Positions 46,231 through 61,721 of a stretch of DNA of 64,000 nt are shown piece after piece. Under the pieces are notes generated by a model that did not search any database, was not told the origin of the DNA, and saw only the letters and a program-made list of their open reading frames with translations. How positions within the stretch are numbered: position 1 is the stretch's first letter; each line of letters begins with the position of its first letter. A program made the translations under genes and the position numbers. This DNA is from Phallusia mammillata. Lineage: Eukaryota; Chordata; Ascidiacea; Phlebobranchia; Ascidiidae. The DNA lies in the NCBI GenBank assembly GCA_003260075.1, contig QLIY01000001.1:186001-250000 (forward strand), read 5' to 3'.

Positions 46231-49200
46231 GTTTCGGTTTGAAACTATATTAATTCGTGTTTTTTTTTTCATTCAGAGCATGCAACAAGAAGGAGATGCC
46301 CCAAAAGCATTAGCTTGGAAAGTACCAAACCGAAAGGCAACGTTGCCATCTGGTATGTTACTATTTCTACAGTCTTGATGATTTGGAACACTATATAAGG
46401 ATATGTTCATAAGTTTGATGAGGAAAATAAAGGCCCAAATACACTTAATAAGCTGCATGCTCTATGTTATTTTCCTCATTAAACTTGCCATAGTATGCCA
46501 GGTCCATTGAAGGTGACACACCAAATCAGCCAGTCACTAAGCATTTATAGCCTACACCTTGTCATATGGTGGTGAATGCTTGGTGACTGACTGATTCGGT
46601 ATGACGCCTTTAATGGGCCTGCCGTACTGTGATTTATATATGCCGTGATTGCTGATCTGCATCGGCGCTTCAGGACTGATCCTAGTTATGAATTTATTTT
46701 CATCTGAACTCTTTAAGCTTGATACTTTGAACATTATAATAAGTTTTAAAAATTGTTTGCAGTACCTTATGGCTCAGTGGAGAGTTCAGACGCCAATGGA
46801 CAGAAAGCAACAAAAAGCAAGAAATCACCGAAATCACAGCAGCAACCTTTCTATGTGGAAGACAAAAACAATGTCGGAGTTGTTTACAAGAAATATCCCA
46901 AACAGAAAAGTGTGAGAAAAGCTGTCCCTGAACCAATATTCCCACAAGTTGAGGAAAGAATCAGCACAAAAGCGGTGAATATTTACTTTTTTACCGTAAA
47001 AATATTATTTAGGTGCACAATTTGTGGTTTCAAAAACCCTAACCAGAAACAAACAAGCCAGTATCACGTTTTTTCAGCAACTTGTGTCATTCTCGAATAA
47101 ATAAATGTAAAAACCAAGAAGTAATTGAAAATCTTTAATAAAGAAGAAAATGCTTTTGATTCAAAATCAGCTACCATAAATATATATATATATACATGGA
47201 GATATATATTTCACCTATACAGGCATTATCAGAACAGTTTGGCTCAGTGAACATTGACATTAACAGTCTGTTATCCTGTTGTTGGAGGGACAGATCCTAT
47301 GAACCCCCCCCCCAGCCATAAAACATTTTTATAGTTTTTTCACTAGTGGTCATTTTTGCATACTATGGGCTTTTTATTTTAGTTAAAATACACCATGTTA
47401 CTTTACTTTTCCTTACAAATCTCTACTGGGCATTGTTTGTATATGTGCAGTGCACCATAGTTTGCAGTTACATTAGGCAGAATCTGGCCATTTCAAAGTG
47501 TTTTTAGTGATATGTGACCCCCCCCCCTACAAATCTCTACTGGGCATTGTTTGTATATGTGCAGTGCACCATAGTCCACAGTTATATTAGGCAGAATCTG
47601 GCCATTTCAAAGTGTTTTCAAGGATATGTGTTGACTAACAAAGTTACCATCTATTTCAGTGGTTGAAGAAATATGGAATCAACAAGTTGAAACTGAACCT
47701 ACATCGTTATGTGTCTGGACCTGTTTGTATTCATGAAAAATCAAAAGTCAAGACCGCCGGGTCAACCATCACGTCAAAATGGTTTTGTTCCATCTTTCCA
47801 AGTGCTGAAATCGATGTAAGATTGTATTTCTGGTGTTTGTGTACAAACTATATTTTATAGTTAACTTTAATAACAATTGCTGCTTTTCCGAAAAGCTACC
47901 CAACAATTTGATACTACCTGATGCTTTAATTACTATTACAGCATGTATAACCTTGTCTGTTGAAAACATGGCAAATCAAATAATATATTCAGTTTTTATT
48001 TACCCAGCATCATTCACTTTGGTTATCATTACAGGTCATGTCCTAAAGGTTATGTTTGCATTGACACATGATTATATTAATCCCCCCCCCCGTTTTTATT
48101 TACCCAGCATCATTCACTTTGGTTATCATTACAGGTCATATCCTAAAGGTTATGTTTGCATTGACGCATGATTATATTAATTGACCTGATTAATTGCATG
48201 ACCGATTTGGCAAGGATTTTATGCCTTAAAAATGATTGATGAGTATAACTGGTATGCAACTAACTGTATTTGTTTGCATGGCAAAACCTAATATTGCTAA
48301 CTGGCTAAAAAGGTATTCTTTATGTAGCTTATATGTGATCAACATCGTATTTATTTGCAGTTGTGTATACGATTATGACATGCAAGTGTAATATATTGGG
48401 CAAGCAACTGGCAGATGTCGAAGAGACCACATATGTATATGTAATCGATTGTTATCCCCCCCCCCGTGTATACGATTATGACATGCAAGTGTAATATATT
48501 GGGCAAGCAACTGTCAAATGTCTAAGAGACCACATATGTATATGTAATCATTTGTTACATACTTGCAGGGAGAAATCAGACACATTGACATGCAGGAGAG
48601 CGAGATGGACGATTATGAGTTACATGTTACATCTGCAATACACAGATATCTTAAGAGGCTGCAGTGGTTGTTGTCTGGAAGCAGAAGACTATTCGGAAAT
48701 ATACTCGAAAACAACGTAAGTCGGAAAACAAAAGATGGTTAAACGAATCACCAAGCTTATCAATTCACCTGTTGGTTTTAATTTGAATTAAGAAATCCTG
48801 TGGAATTAAGCCAACACACTTTTCTATATTGTTCAATTGCTAAGGCATGTTTTTGTTGCTTTTTCGCCCCCCCCCCCTATTCGGAAATATACTCGAAAAC
48901 AACGTAAGTCGGAAAACAAAAGATAGTTAAACGAATCACCAAGCTTATCAATTCAACTGTTGGTTTTAATTTGAATTAAGAAATCCTATTCTTCAATTGC
49001 TAGGGCCTGTTTTTGTTGCTTTTTCACCCTTCAGAGAGCTTTGCATGAATTAACAATGGTTAGAACCAGGTATGATGTACATACTTTGTCTGTCCTTTCG
49101 CAGTGTACCCTCTCCGTAAATTAACAAATGTACAGCTTTGCACTGTTGTATTAACATTTTTGCACAACCCAACAATAACAATAATTAACGAAGCAACAGT

Positions 49201-52200
49201 GCTTCCTAATCAAAATCAGTCCACAGAGTTGTTTAACGATATATATTTCACCCAAAAGGGCATCATCAGTCGACCTGCAAAACATCGGGTGTAAAAGTAA
49301 AACAAACCAAGCAACACTAAATGTCACCTAACAATAACAAAGAGATTGTGTGTTCTGAAGTGCGACTGACTTTGCGTAAAAACTCAAAACAAAAGTGTGT
49401 CTGAGCTTTCCAACCGACACCTTCTTGTATTTATTTGCAGGTTGTCATTCTGATTGACATATCTGGCTCCATGAGCCCCCCCCCCCTGTTCTGAAGTGCG
49501 ACTGACTTTGCGTAAAAACTCAAAACAAAAGTGTATCTGAGCTTTCCAACCAACACCTTCTTGTATTTATTTGCAGGTTGTCATTCTGATCGACATATCT
49601 GGCTCCATGAGTTTCTACATGGAGGAGCTAAAGAAGGAAATGACTTCGCTGATTTGGGAACAACTAAATGCCAGCAAGATAGCGTGAGTGGATAAACACA
49701 AACATATTTTTCTTTTATATTAGTGAACAAAACCATGGTCATCCAATAGAACAGGTATTTTGATTTGCCCCCCCCCCAGCTAAAGAAGGAAATGACTTCG
49801 CTGATTTGGGAACAACTAAATGCCAACAAGATAGCGTGAGTGGATAAACACAAACACATTTTTCTTTTATATTAGTGAACAAAACCATGGTCATCCAATA
49901 GTACAGGTATTTTGATTTTATTTTATTTCGCCAAGTGAAACAAATCGTAGTAGCACAAATGCACTAAAGTGTATTGTGGAGCCGTTTCACCATTATGATG
50001 TGCAAAACTAAGGGCTACAGTAGGTTAAATAAGGTTAAATGCTTAGCCAAAAGGTAAAAACTGGCCATGCATTTTCTATTTGAACGACCATATCAATTAC
50101 TTGATTTAAAAACAATATTGTTGCCTATGTCACAATAGTTGCCATCAGATATTGTGATACCAAAGGAGAAGGCTTGTTCGCAACTGTTTTAATGTTTTGG
50201 ATTATAGATTCAATCTTATTTCGTTCTCAAACGCAACCAGCAGTTGGCAGGAAAGTGTCACTGAAACTAATGAGACAACATGTCATGACGCAGTACAGTG
50301 GGTGTCATCACTTAAACCACTCGGGGGAACTGCTACTTTGGATGCATTGCAGGTCAGTATACTGGAATGGTATTGCATTTCAGTTCTGCGGATTCCATTT
50401 AAGATTAAGAAGCAACACTTGCATCAAAAACACAGAAACAGGAAACTGCTGCCAAAACCTCACTGTAAAAAATACGCTAATTTAAAACTAACATGGGTTT
50501 CAATGGTAGAAAAAGCACAGCAGCTGCACCTTGGGATTCATGATAACTATCACACAACAGAGAGGTTGGGGAAATTACAGCATACAGTATTTATCAAAAA
50601 CAAAATTAACATGTCATCTTTGTCAAGTCTAAACATTCACCACAAGTTGGTCCAAAATCAAAACCAGTGATTAAAATAAAACACCTATTTAAATTTTCTT
50701 TTTTATATACTATATATTAAGAAGTTTAGGTTCTGTTATTTAATGTTAATCAAGTCAAGTTTTAAAGCATGTTTTAAACCATTCCGTACAAACCAACAGA
50801 GTGTACACAAAGCTGCTTACTGCTCAATTACGATCATAAATCTATATTACTGTAGGTGTTGGTTTCAAAAAGTGTTGCCTTACAAAGCTACATTCAGTTC
50901 TATGTGTGTATTTCAGATAGCATTTGAAGACAAAGACGCAGAGGCAATCTACCTTATGACTGATGGCAAACCAGACACAAGTGTCAAACTGACTCTTGAA
51001 AAAGCACATGAGTTAAACAAGGGCAAGATACCTGTGCACACAATCTCGTTTAACTGCGATGACAGGTTTTATTTGTGTTTATCAGTGTACAGTGTTTTTA
51101 AAATCTATGTGCTGTAATGATAGTGAAAAGTTTCTTTAGTTGAAAATGTGCATTTAATCTAAGATACAATATGACAGGCTCATTGAAATTCCCATGTGTA
51201 AATGCTTGGTGACCGGCCCAATTCGATATAACACCTTCAATGTGCTTGGCATACTATGATTTATATGTGAGTGTGCTATGATCGCTGGTCTACATGAATG
51301 CTTCAGAGCTAGTCCCAGTATGAATGTATGTTTATCATAACTCAATCTTAAATAGTTTTTTAGGGCTGAACCTGAACTGTGAAATTAGTCATTACTTTTG
51401 GTATGGCAAAAGTTTATTGACACGAAGTTTTCAGAGTAATTTGTACCTTTTGCAAAAATGTTTAAATGATTGTTTTTTCTGTGCAGGACTGCTAATGATT
51501 TCCTGAAAAAGCTGGCAGCGACATCTGGTGGACGATTCCATCGCTCCCATGGTGAAGCTGATGCACATTTTGCTGCACACCGACTCATGCAGGATGGATG
51601 CTTAGACGAGGATGTATGTATTGTTTAGCAGTTTGCATTTATAGCGGCACCAAGAAAAGAAAAAAAGCTGTAGTTTTGTACACATATATTGTAACGTTGG
51701 GTTTTAAATCCTAGTAAATTCACTTTTCTGTTACCATTCTTGTAATGATTTCCACCTTTCATATTATATAAAATGAGTTGAGTTTATTTTGCTTAGTAAA
51801 AGAAATCATAGCAATGCAATAGCAAGGGTTAACTGTTATGGAGCGTAAAAAGTGGATAGCACAATTGGTGGATCATGATTAAACGCGCTGCAGCTACACC
51901 ACATACATCCATACTATGTTAGCCGTGTCTAATTTTAATCCCCTTGTGTTACCTTGTAAGACACTAATGATACCTTTATAAGTGAAATATATTTGTTTTA
52001 TATAAATTAGCTAACTCATTGTAATCTGAAAATCCCCCCCCCCTTGTAAGACACTAATGATACCTTTATAAGTGAAATATATTTGTTTTATTTATATAAA
52101 TTAGCTAACTCATTGTAATCTGAAAATAAACATTGACAAACTTTCAATTGTTAGTTTTGCATCATTTGTGTGTAATATTTTTCCCAATATCTCTGCATAG

Positions 52201-52471
52201 AACTGGCGAACAATGTTTTGTTGTTTATTTAACACAGGATCCAAACCTTCCATCATTTGAGGGGGATGACCTACGGAAACTTAACAACGAGATCACAAAA
52301 GGTCGCAAGTTTCTGACACAAGCAAGGCACTTCAGGTTATTTAAATAATGATCAAATGAAGTTTTTGCTGACCAGTACTTAATGCTATGCCAGCAGTATT
52401 AAAAGAAAAATGTTTCAGTCTAAATTTTAATCGGATATAAAACACAATTAAAGAAACAAATATGATTTTAA

Positions 52472-52509
<38 letters not shown>

Positions 52510-52755
52510 TAAATAGTCAGTGATTGTTAAATCCAGTGATAAAACTTAACAATAACCCATTAAGCCTGGTAGGTAGGGCCTATTGATGTTTTGACAAAAC
52601 TTATTTGCACCTTGGTAGCTATAACTATTCCATATATTTTTGATTTCAATAGAGATGTTATAAGAGACCATAAAGATCAAAACAGAGCAGAACCTGAAGC
52701 CCAAACATCATCTGGAGATAAGAAAATGATTTCAAACAAACCTTTTCTACCATGA
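38326..52755 (+). CDS. VWA3A/VWA3B-like protein with three VWA-type domains
   Basis: Thirty exons sum to exactly 3600 nt, 1199 aa, close to vertebrate VWA3A and VWA3B. The start is the ATG at 38326, in a 47-nt first exon. Three VWA-type folds are visible: residues about 150-390 (RVGVLIDSSD, degenerate metal site), about 498-690 (VIFLVDTSIS, D-x-S-x-S intact) and about 958-1110 (VVILIDISGSM with MTDGKPD, intact). Between domains 2 and 3 is a basic, low-complexity linker (about 730-860). No signal peptide or membrane segment, so intracellular. In vertebrates the family is linked to motile cilia; that role is inferred here. It is convergent with the E2 gene downstream. The family call is strong; the choice between VWA3A and VWA3B is open. 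Confidence 0.88.
42008..42187. mobile_element. hAT-like MITE with perfect 8-bp target duplication
   Basis: 180 bp with ends CAGTGGTGGGATT and ATCCCACCACTG. The exact target duplication atcatgtt lies at 42000-42007 and 42188-42195. Intact ends and duplication suggest a fairly recent insertion, in an intron of the VWA3-like gene. Confidence 0.88.
42233..46974 (+). CDS. VWA3-like gene: second VWA domain and linker
   Basis: Exons 42233-42394, 42622-42716, 42978-43097, 43165-43239, 43833-43977, 44268-44354, 45012-45123, 45436-45578, 46017-46121, 46277-46352 and 46763-46974. The metal motif FLVDTSIS and the strand GLYLFTSGIPDQ mark the domain. The last two exons form a Lys/Ser/Gln-rich linker. The 3' half of exon 44268-44354 reappears at 44692-44738 with its own donor, beyond a gap filler. 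Confidence 0.82.
44682..44692. other. Gap filler joining duplicated exon ends
   Basis: Separates 44318-44681 from the copy starting at 44692, which repeats the 3' half of exon 44268-44354. The donors read gtgagt and gtaagt. Confidence 0.8.
45591..45652. mobile_element. 62-bp mini element beside a splice donor
   Basis: CAGGGTTAGCCACC…GGTTGGGAACCCATG, flanked by an exact 8-bp duplication gtgtagat at 45583-45590 and 45653-45660. The left duplication covers bases +5 to +12 of the intron after exon 45436-45578. Confidence 0.7.
46166..46228. other. Gap filler (63 C)
   Basis: In the intron before exon 46277-46352 of the VWA3-like gene. Confidence 0.75.
46535..46705 (+). mobile_element. SINE body copy
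   Basis: Runs from 'tagcctacaccttgtcatat' through 'cctttaatgggcctgccgta' to 'cttcaggactgatcctagtt'. The tRNA-like head is absent. Confidence 0.65.
47304..47313. other. Gap filler
   Basis: Ten C after a 'tatatatata' stretch; no duplicated flank seen. Confidence 0.65.
47518..47527. other. Gap filler joining duplicated intron ends
   Basis: Separates 47415-47517 from 47528-47630. Confidence 0.8.
47660..52755 (+). CDS. VWA3-like gene: third VWA domain and C terminus
   Basis: Exons 47660-47815, 48569-48715, 49577-49683, 50208-50352, 50917-51065, 51487-51613, 52238-52335 and 52653-52755 (TGA at 52753-52755). The MIDAS is intact: LIDISGSMS, GGTATLDAL for the threonine region and LMTDGKPD for the aspartate. 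Partial second copies of three exons (48877-48904, 49441-49475, 49778-49838) flank gap fillers and are not extra exons. The 49577 copy was used because it is complete. Confidence 0.83.
48082..48091. other. Gap filler joining duplicated intron ends
   Basis: Separates 47994-48081 from 48092-48185. Confidence 0.8.
48456..48465. other. Gap filler joining duplicated intron ends
   Basis: Separates 48361-48455 from 48466-48560, just before exon 48569. Confidence 0.8.
48867..48877. other. Gap filler joining duplicated exon ends
   Basis: Separates 48691-48866 from 48877-49030; the copy repeats the last 28 bp of exon 48569-48715. Confidence 0.8.
49476..49486. other. Gap filler inside a VWA exon copy
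   Basis: The left copy (exon start at 49441) stops after LIDISGSMS; the right copy restarts in the intron and is complete from 49577. Confidence 0.82.
49768..49777. other. Gap filler joining duplicated exon ends
   Basis: Separates 49627-49767 from 49778-49920. The exon parts differ by one Ser to Asn codon. Confidence 0.8.
51190..51345 (+). mobile_element. SINE body copy
   Basis: Contains 'aaatgcttggtgaccggccc', 'aacaccttcaatgtgcttgg', 'gtgctatgatcgctggtcta' and 'cttcagagctagtcccagta'. More diverged than the other copies. Confidence 0.6.
52034..52043. other. Gap filler joining duplicated intron ends
   Basis: Separates 51953-52033 from 52042-52130. Confidence 0.8.
52473..52506. other. Gap filler (34 C)
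   Basis: In the last intron of the VWA3-like gene. Confidence 0.72.
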
Positions 52756-54154
52756 ATTGCTACAGATTCGAAGCTAATTACAATCGTGGCATGAGAGGGT
52801 AAAGTCAGAAACCCCAGCTGTACTACCTTGTTTTTGTTGTGCTCATTGGCTTATCGTGTAGATTTTAGAAACGCTTCATCATGTGTTAACTGTGAAATGA
52901 AGTTATTTTATTGAGTCAGATATGATTGATTATACAAACACAGCAAACTATCAGCATTCCTGTGAAAAAATGCAGGCCATATATTGAACAAGTGTCTGTT
53001 GTTATGTTATGAAACAAAAAAATTGTTTTTATTGTGCGTCTTTGCACAAAAAACTTTACTTAGTTGGTCACATGCATAGTGCAGCTGTGCCTCAAGTCAA
53101 GTGGTCGTGAAAGTGGCCACATCCCCCCCCCCCCCCCCCCCCCCCCACATTTGTGTCAAAATTTTTTTGTTAAAGGGCCGTTTTAAAATCAACGAGCCGT
53201 TATAGGGGGCAGGCACTGAAAATGCCCGAGCACCGCTGTTCTAGATGATTTGCACCAAATTGTCACCAACAATTTATTTCAAACAGAATTTTTACTGCAC
53301 ATTGCGCGTATGATGCCAGTCGCGGGAAATAACAAAGACAAATAAACACAGTTTTGTCGCCTAGTAAGTGTGTGCTAGTACCAAGGCAAGCTTGTGAGGC
53401 TTTTACTAGGAAACAAAGGGACAGAAAAACTTTATACACGTCTCTATGTTCAACTTCAGCAAGTATGTCTGTAAGTTAAAAGTTTCAAAACCAATTTTAG
53501 CCAGTTAAGAGCTAATCAACAATTAGTGATCAGTGTTTTATCTTGTTAAACTATAAACTGACTATATTTTAGACCAATATATCAAGAAACCTTGATAATC
53601 TCTTTTAAATCATGATTGCCAATTAAATGGCATATTCTTTGGCTTATCACACCGTTCTCATTTGCTTTGATAAAAGACAAAATCTCACAAAAGTTATGGC
53701 GAAAATGAGAATTTATAATTAAGAAAATGAGAAACATAAAACGAAAACTTCAAATGCAATGGCTAGATGGAAAACTAACACAGCATTTATGGGAAACATA
53801 CAAAGTTTGTTTTGCTTATGCTTTTGGAAATGTTTCTCAGAGTTGGTGTAACATCAAAATTTTATCAAAAAATGTGAAGATAGGAAAAAAAACTCAACAA
53901 AATATAGTCATGTAAGAAGTACCATGTACCGGAAACTTCTGCTTCCAAATGATGAAAAACAAGACTTGCAAGCTTCTCTTTGTGGTAACTTAACCACAGA
54001 ATTTGGGAAATAGTTGTCAATTGGTGGAGGCCACAATTTTCACAACTTTCTTGATACAACAGTTCCAAAAGCTGTTGATGGAATGCCTTCATAATATGTC
54101 ATTGTTTTAGACAATGGTTCATTACCTATACAATATTGACATATTTCCAGAACT
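52756..54154. other. Convergent intergenic region, VWA3-like gene to UBE2E
   Basis: Should hold the 3' untranslated regions of both convergent genes. It includes a 24-C filler at 53123-53146. An AATAAA on the plus strand at 53341-53346 could end the VWA3-like transcript but lies beyond that filler. No other gene seen. Confidence 0.45.
53123..53146. other. Gap filler (24 C)
   Basis: Between the VWA3-like gene and UBE2E; flanks unique. Confidence 0.7.
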
Positions 54155-57911
<3,757 letters not shown>

Positions 57912-57935
57912 TTCAGAAATAGTCCCTTCCAAAAC

Positions 57936-59899
57936 CTGTTCAACAAAATACACCAGTTACTTCTACAGACAAGTGTCAAACAATAACTGGTGAATAATTA
58001 ATAACAAAGAATTTGCTTTAATTAGGAAATAAGTCTATTTTAAGCCCCCCCCCCCTGGTGAATAATTAATAACAAAGAATTTGCTTTAATTAGGAAATAA
58101 GTCGATTTTAAGCAGACTTTAAGACACACAGAATACACTTGTTTACTTCACAAACAACTCCCTAAGCTGAATTTAATTAGTCATTAATTACGTTAACATT
58201 TGAGCAATAAAGCACACCACTTTTTACGTCTATTTAGGCCGTTATTTTTATTATTAAACTTATGAACAGATCCGTGTATAGTGTTCCTGAGTTAATGTAT
58301 TTTTTAAAAACATAAAAATGACAAAGAACATGAAATAAATTCCAACCATAACCACTCTAGAGTGCATTTAGCATGAAAGCTTTGGTAAAAAGTAACCATT
58401 GTTTGCTTTTAACATTATTATTCAGTTTGATAATCCTTTAAAGTTTACAAACGGGTCTCACAAAATACTAAAATATTTGCCTAAACGGATAATAACAGCG
58501 CACAACCTTCCCGATAATGGCAAAATCAATAAATCATAAATAAACACGCTACTCTGCACACATGAAACACTATAACTTGATAAAATACGTTTAGCGCAAC
58601 AGTTGATGCGTCTGTCCTGAAAACAAATGTCTTTATTTCGAAGCAAGTTGTAGTTGCATAACAAATTCTATTCGTCATGCCGTTTTTAGCGACCAGCTCG
58701 TTATGTAAGCATTACATAACTTGAACCAGGTGCTGGTATACACAACCGCAAGTACATTTTCCTAATCACCAAAAAACGGTGTTAGGTAATGACCAAATTC
58801 TTCGTACCGTTGAAATACGATCAACAAACACCGCAAGAAGCTAAAAAGAACGTGCGCAGAGCAAGTCAACCACAAAGAACTCGAAAGAAAAAAGGCACCA
58901 ATAAAATCAATAGCTACGCTTTTTACGTTTGATCGGCGAATTAAGAGGTTATTTTCCAAATCCTTGTAAAGTATACATCGCGATTTGTGATTTGTCCAGT
59001 GCTATTATTGTTGGTCCATAGTTTACGCACATGGGCAAACATTAGTGTGAATACAAATAACGGTTCCGTCCGGCTACAAAACGGAAACGTTATGACAGAC
59101 TACGATAGGGAATTTCCCGCGCTTTGGGAGTGAAATGACTGATCGCTCTGCCTTCTGACTGTCCCTTATGTGTCTAAGCCAGACTTTTTGGTATGTGGCC
59201 CAAATGTCTATTTAATAGCGATTCGTGGCTCACCACGTGCTGTAAATTTCGGCACAAACAAAAAAAATAACTCAAAAACAGGCGAAATGGTTTCTAGCAA
59301 CTATTTTTAATGAGATACATGCTCCTGAAATTTGGCTACAAGATTCGGAATTCTTTGCAAATATTGTGTTTTTCAAAACAAAGTGCATAATATCTACAGT
59401 ATAACAAAACAGTAGAATCTGTTCAAATGGCTCTGTGGCNATAGCGATTCGTGGCTCACCACGTGCTGTAAATTTCGGCACAAACAAAGTACACTGAGGA
59501 CCGGTGTGAGCAACATTAGGTGTGCACGCTGTGACCACACACCATGTTCAGCATATATTTTCATGTGTCTGGTCATACACAAGCTCCTTGAGTACACTGA
59601 GGACTACTTTGAAACATTATAATCGTACACGTGGCGACTACACACCAGTTTATATTGCGATACATAGACAAGTCTCCTGAGTAGCCTACACTGAGGACAC
59701 AATAAGCAACATTATAAGTGCACGAAAAAAATAGCTCTTCGATTTTGCGCAAATCACGGCTACTTCATAACAACTACCAGTTTTTATTACTTCTTCAAAC
59801 CATAAACACAAACTAATGATTCAAAAAGAAACACATTATAGTTTGTTTAAGTCATTGGCGTTTCTATCGAAGTTCACTGTAGCACACATCACTGTAGTT
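57936..59899. other. Upstream region of UBE2E
   Basis: Probably contains the 5' untranslated exon and promoter of UBE2E, but I could not place them. A 48-bp stretch ('gcgattcgtggctcaccacg' onward) occurs at 59218 and again at 59444, the second right after an ambiguous base at 59440. Confidence 0.4.
58045..58055. other. Gap filler upstream of UBE2E
   Basis: Separates 57982-58044 from 58055-58115. Confidence 0.8.
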
Positions 59900-60112
59900 C
59901 AGTGGTTCTCAAACTTTTTTGTGTTGCGACGCCTCTGGAAAAGTTTTCTGCACTTGCGACGCATCAGCAAATAAAAGTTAATGAGGAAACTTGTTATTAA
60001 AGTTGTGTTTATTGATACAACAACAAAACACAAAACGGAACTATTCTGCGACGCCCTTGGAAAATTGAAACGACGCACCAGGGCGTCGCGACGCACATTT
60101 TGAGAACTACTG
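59900..60112. mobile_element. hAT-like MITE with perfect 8-bp target duplication
   Basis: 213 bp. Ends CAGTGGTTCTCAAAC and TTTTGAGAACTACTG, with exact duplication ctgtagtt at 59892-59899 and 60113-60120. Rich in 'gcgacgc' motifs. Lies between UBE2E and IST1. Confidence 0.88.
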
Positions 60113-60669
60113 CTGTAGTTTGATCGATGATATGTTCATTTGCGTGATTACGGTTGTCCTGCACCCTTTCTTCCGGCGCCCGAAACTATCCGGCAGGGTT
60201 TCTTTTTCTGCCTCAACTTTACTGGTTCCACCATTGTAACCCTCCCATGTAAGTACCTCTCTCTCTTTGCTTCACCGGCGAAATAAACTCAACTCAAGCT
60301 CGCAATATCTGTTGTACATTTCGAGCTTTTGTCGATGTATCTTATGGCGTTGGTTATTTAACGAAAGCCGCATTTTACGTAAGGCGTAACGTTACGTCGC
60401 CAACCACTACCACGTGCAATCTCTTGTGCTTTCCCTTATACAACGCACAACCCTGGTGAATCAATTCTTAACATTGCGCAGCTATGTCTTTTCTCTAGCT
60501 TGAAGATTGTTTACTGCAATTGTGTCCCTCGATTTATTTTTACAAGCAAAATAAGTACCTTCTGTAAGTTTAGGGATTTTGGGGTTATAAACCGTTGCGT
60601 TTCCCTAATCAGAAACTTGACCTATAATGTAGATTAAACCTAAATGAAGTAAACAAAATTAAATACAAA

Positions 60670-60675
60670 TTTATT
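60670..60675 (-). terminator. Candidate poly(A) signal of IST1
   Basis: AATAAA on the minus strand, about 880 bp past the IST1 stop. The intervening 60.7-61.5 kb is AT-rich and free of long frames, which fits a 3' untranslated region. Confidence 0.4.
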
Positions 60676-61549
60676 TAACAGGCAGACAGGCACCTCTTAT
60701 TTCAAAGCACTATGCTTTTAAGCATTGCTAAGCCAACCGACGTTAAATAAAACAAAGAAACAAACTTGTAATGTAGTTAAAATTAATTTTGTTTTTTTGG
60801 ATGCTAGCTTGCATAGGACAAAAATAACCTACAGATTTAAAATGTTCTAGAAACTTATTACCCGACTAATTACAAACAGGACTACCATATATGTGTTTTT
60901 TTGCATAATATGCGCAACAAAACACAAACCAGTAGTAAACATTAGTACAACAAACGCTGCAAAAAATATCTAAGAGCAAGGCAAATATAGAAACCAAGTA
61001 AAACTTATTTACATGTTGGTGTCTTTTTAGAAATTAAGTGCAAAATTCAATCATTCACAATTCCAGTCCAAGTTATATTGAACAGAAATGCCTAGTTACA
61101 TAACATAAAATTACAGTTTGAATTTTAAAATAGCCCTTCATGTACCACATTAACTTTTGGTCATATATTTCAACAAACATAGCAGCTTCGGCAAATCTTA
61201 AATAAGTAATAGTTCACTGCCCTAATGTTATACAAATGCAAATGTAAAGCATGTATCTTGCATTAGCCTTTCTTACACAGCTCAACCAGTTTTACAATAG
61301 CACAGTAACTCATAAGAGTTTGCATTATTTAAAAGTGTTGTTCAGGTTTTGAGATCCTACATTCAAAGGAAACTTTTGTTTCAGAACCGTAGTTGCGAAA
61401 ATTATGGAGAAAAAGTAGCAAGGTATAATCCTATACTGCATGTGGAGTAACATAACATAATATATCGCATGTGGACCCATAAGCCCACAAACAATCTTTC
61501 AAACAGCAGTGAAATTTTTGTTCAGGTGGTCAGTACATTGACAAGCTGT

Positions 61550-61669
61550 TTAGGTTTTCTTCCTGAGGTTTTCAAACCTTCTTGAGAGGTCATCAAAATC
61601 CACATCATCATTGTTACCAGTTGAATTATTATCCGGCCCGGGTATGCTACCATGAGGAAGATTAGTTGG

Positions 61670-61721
<52 letters not shown>

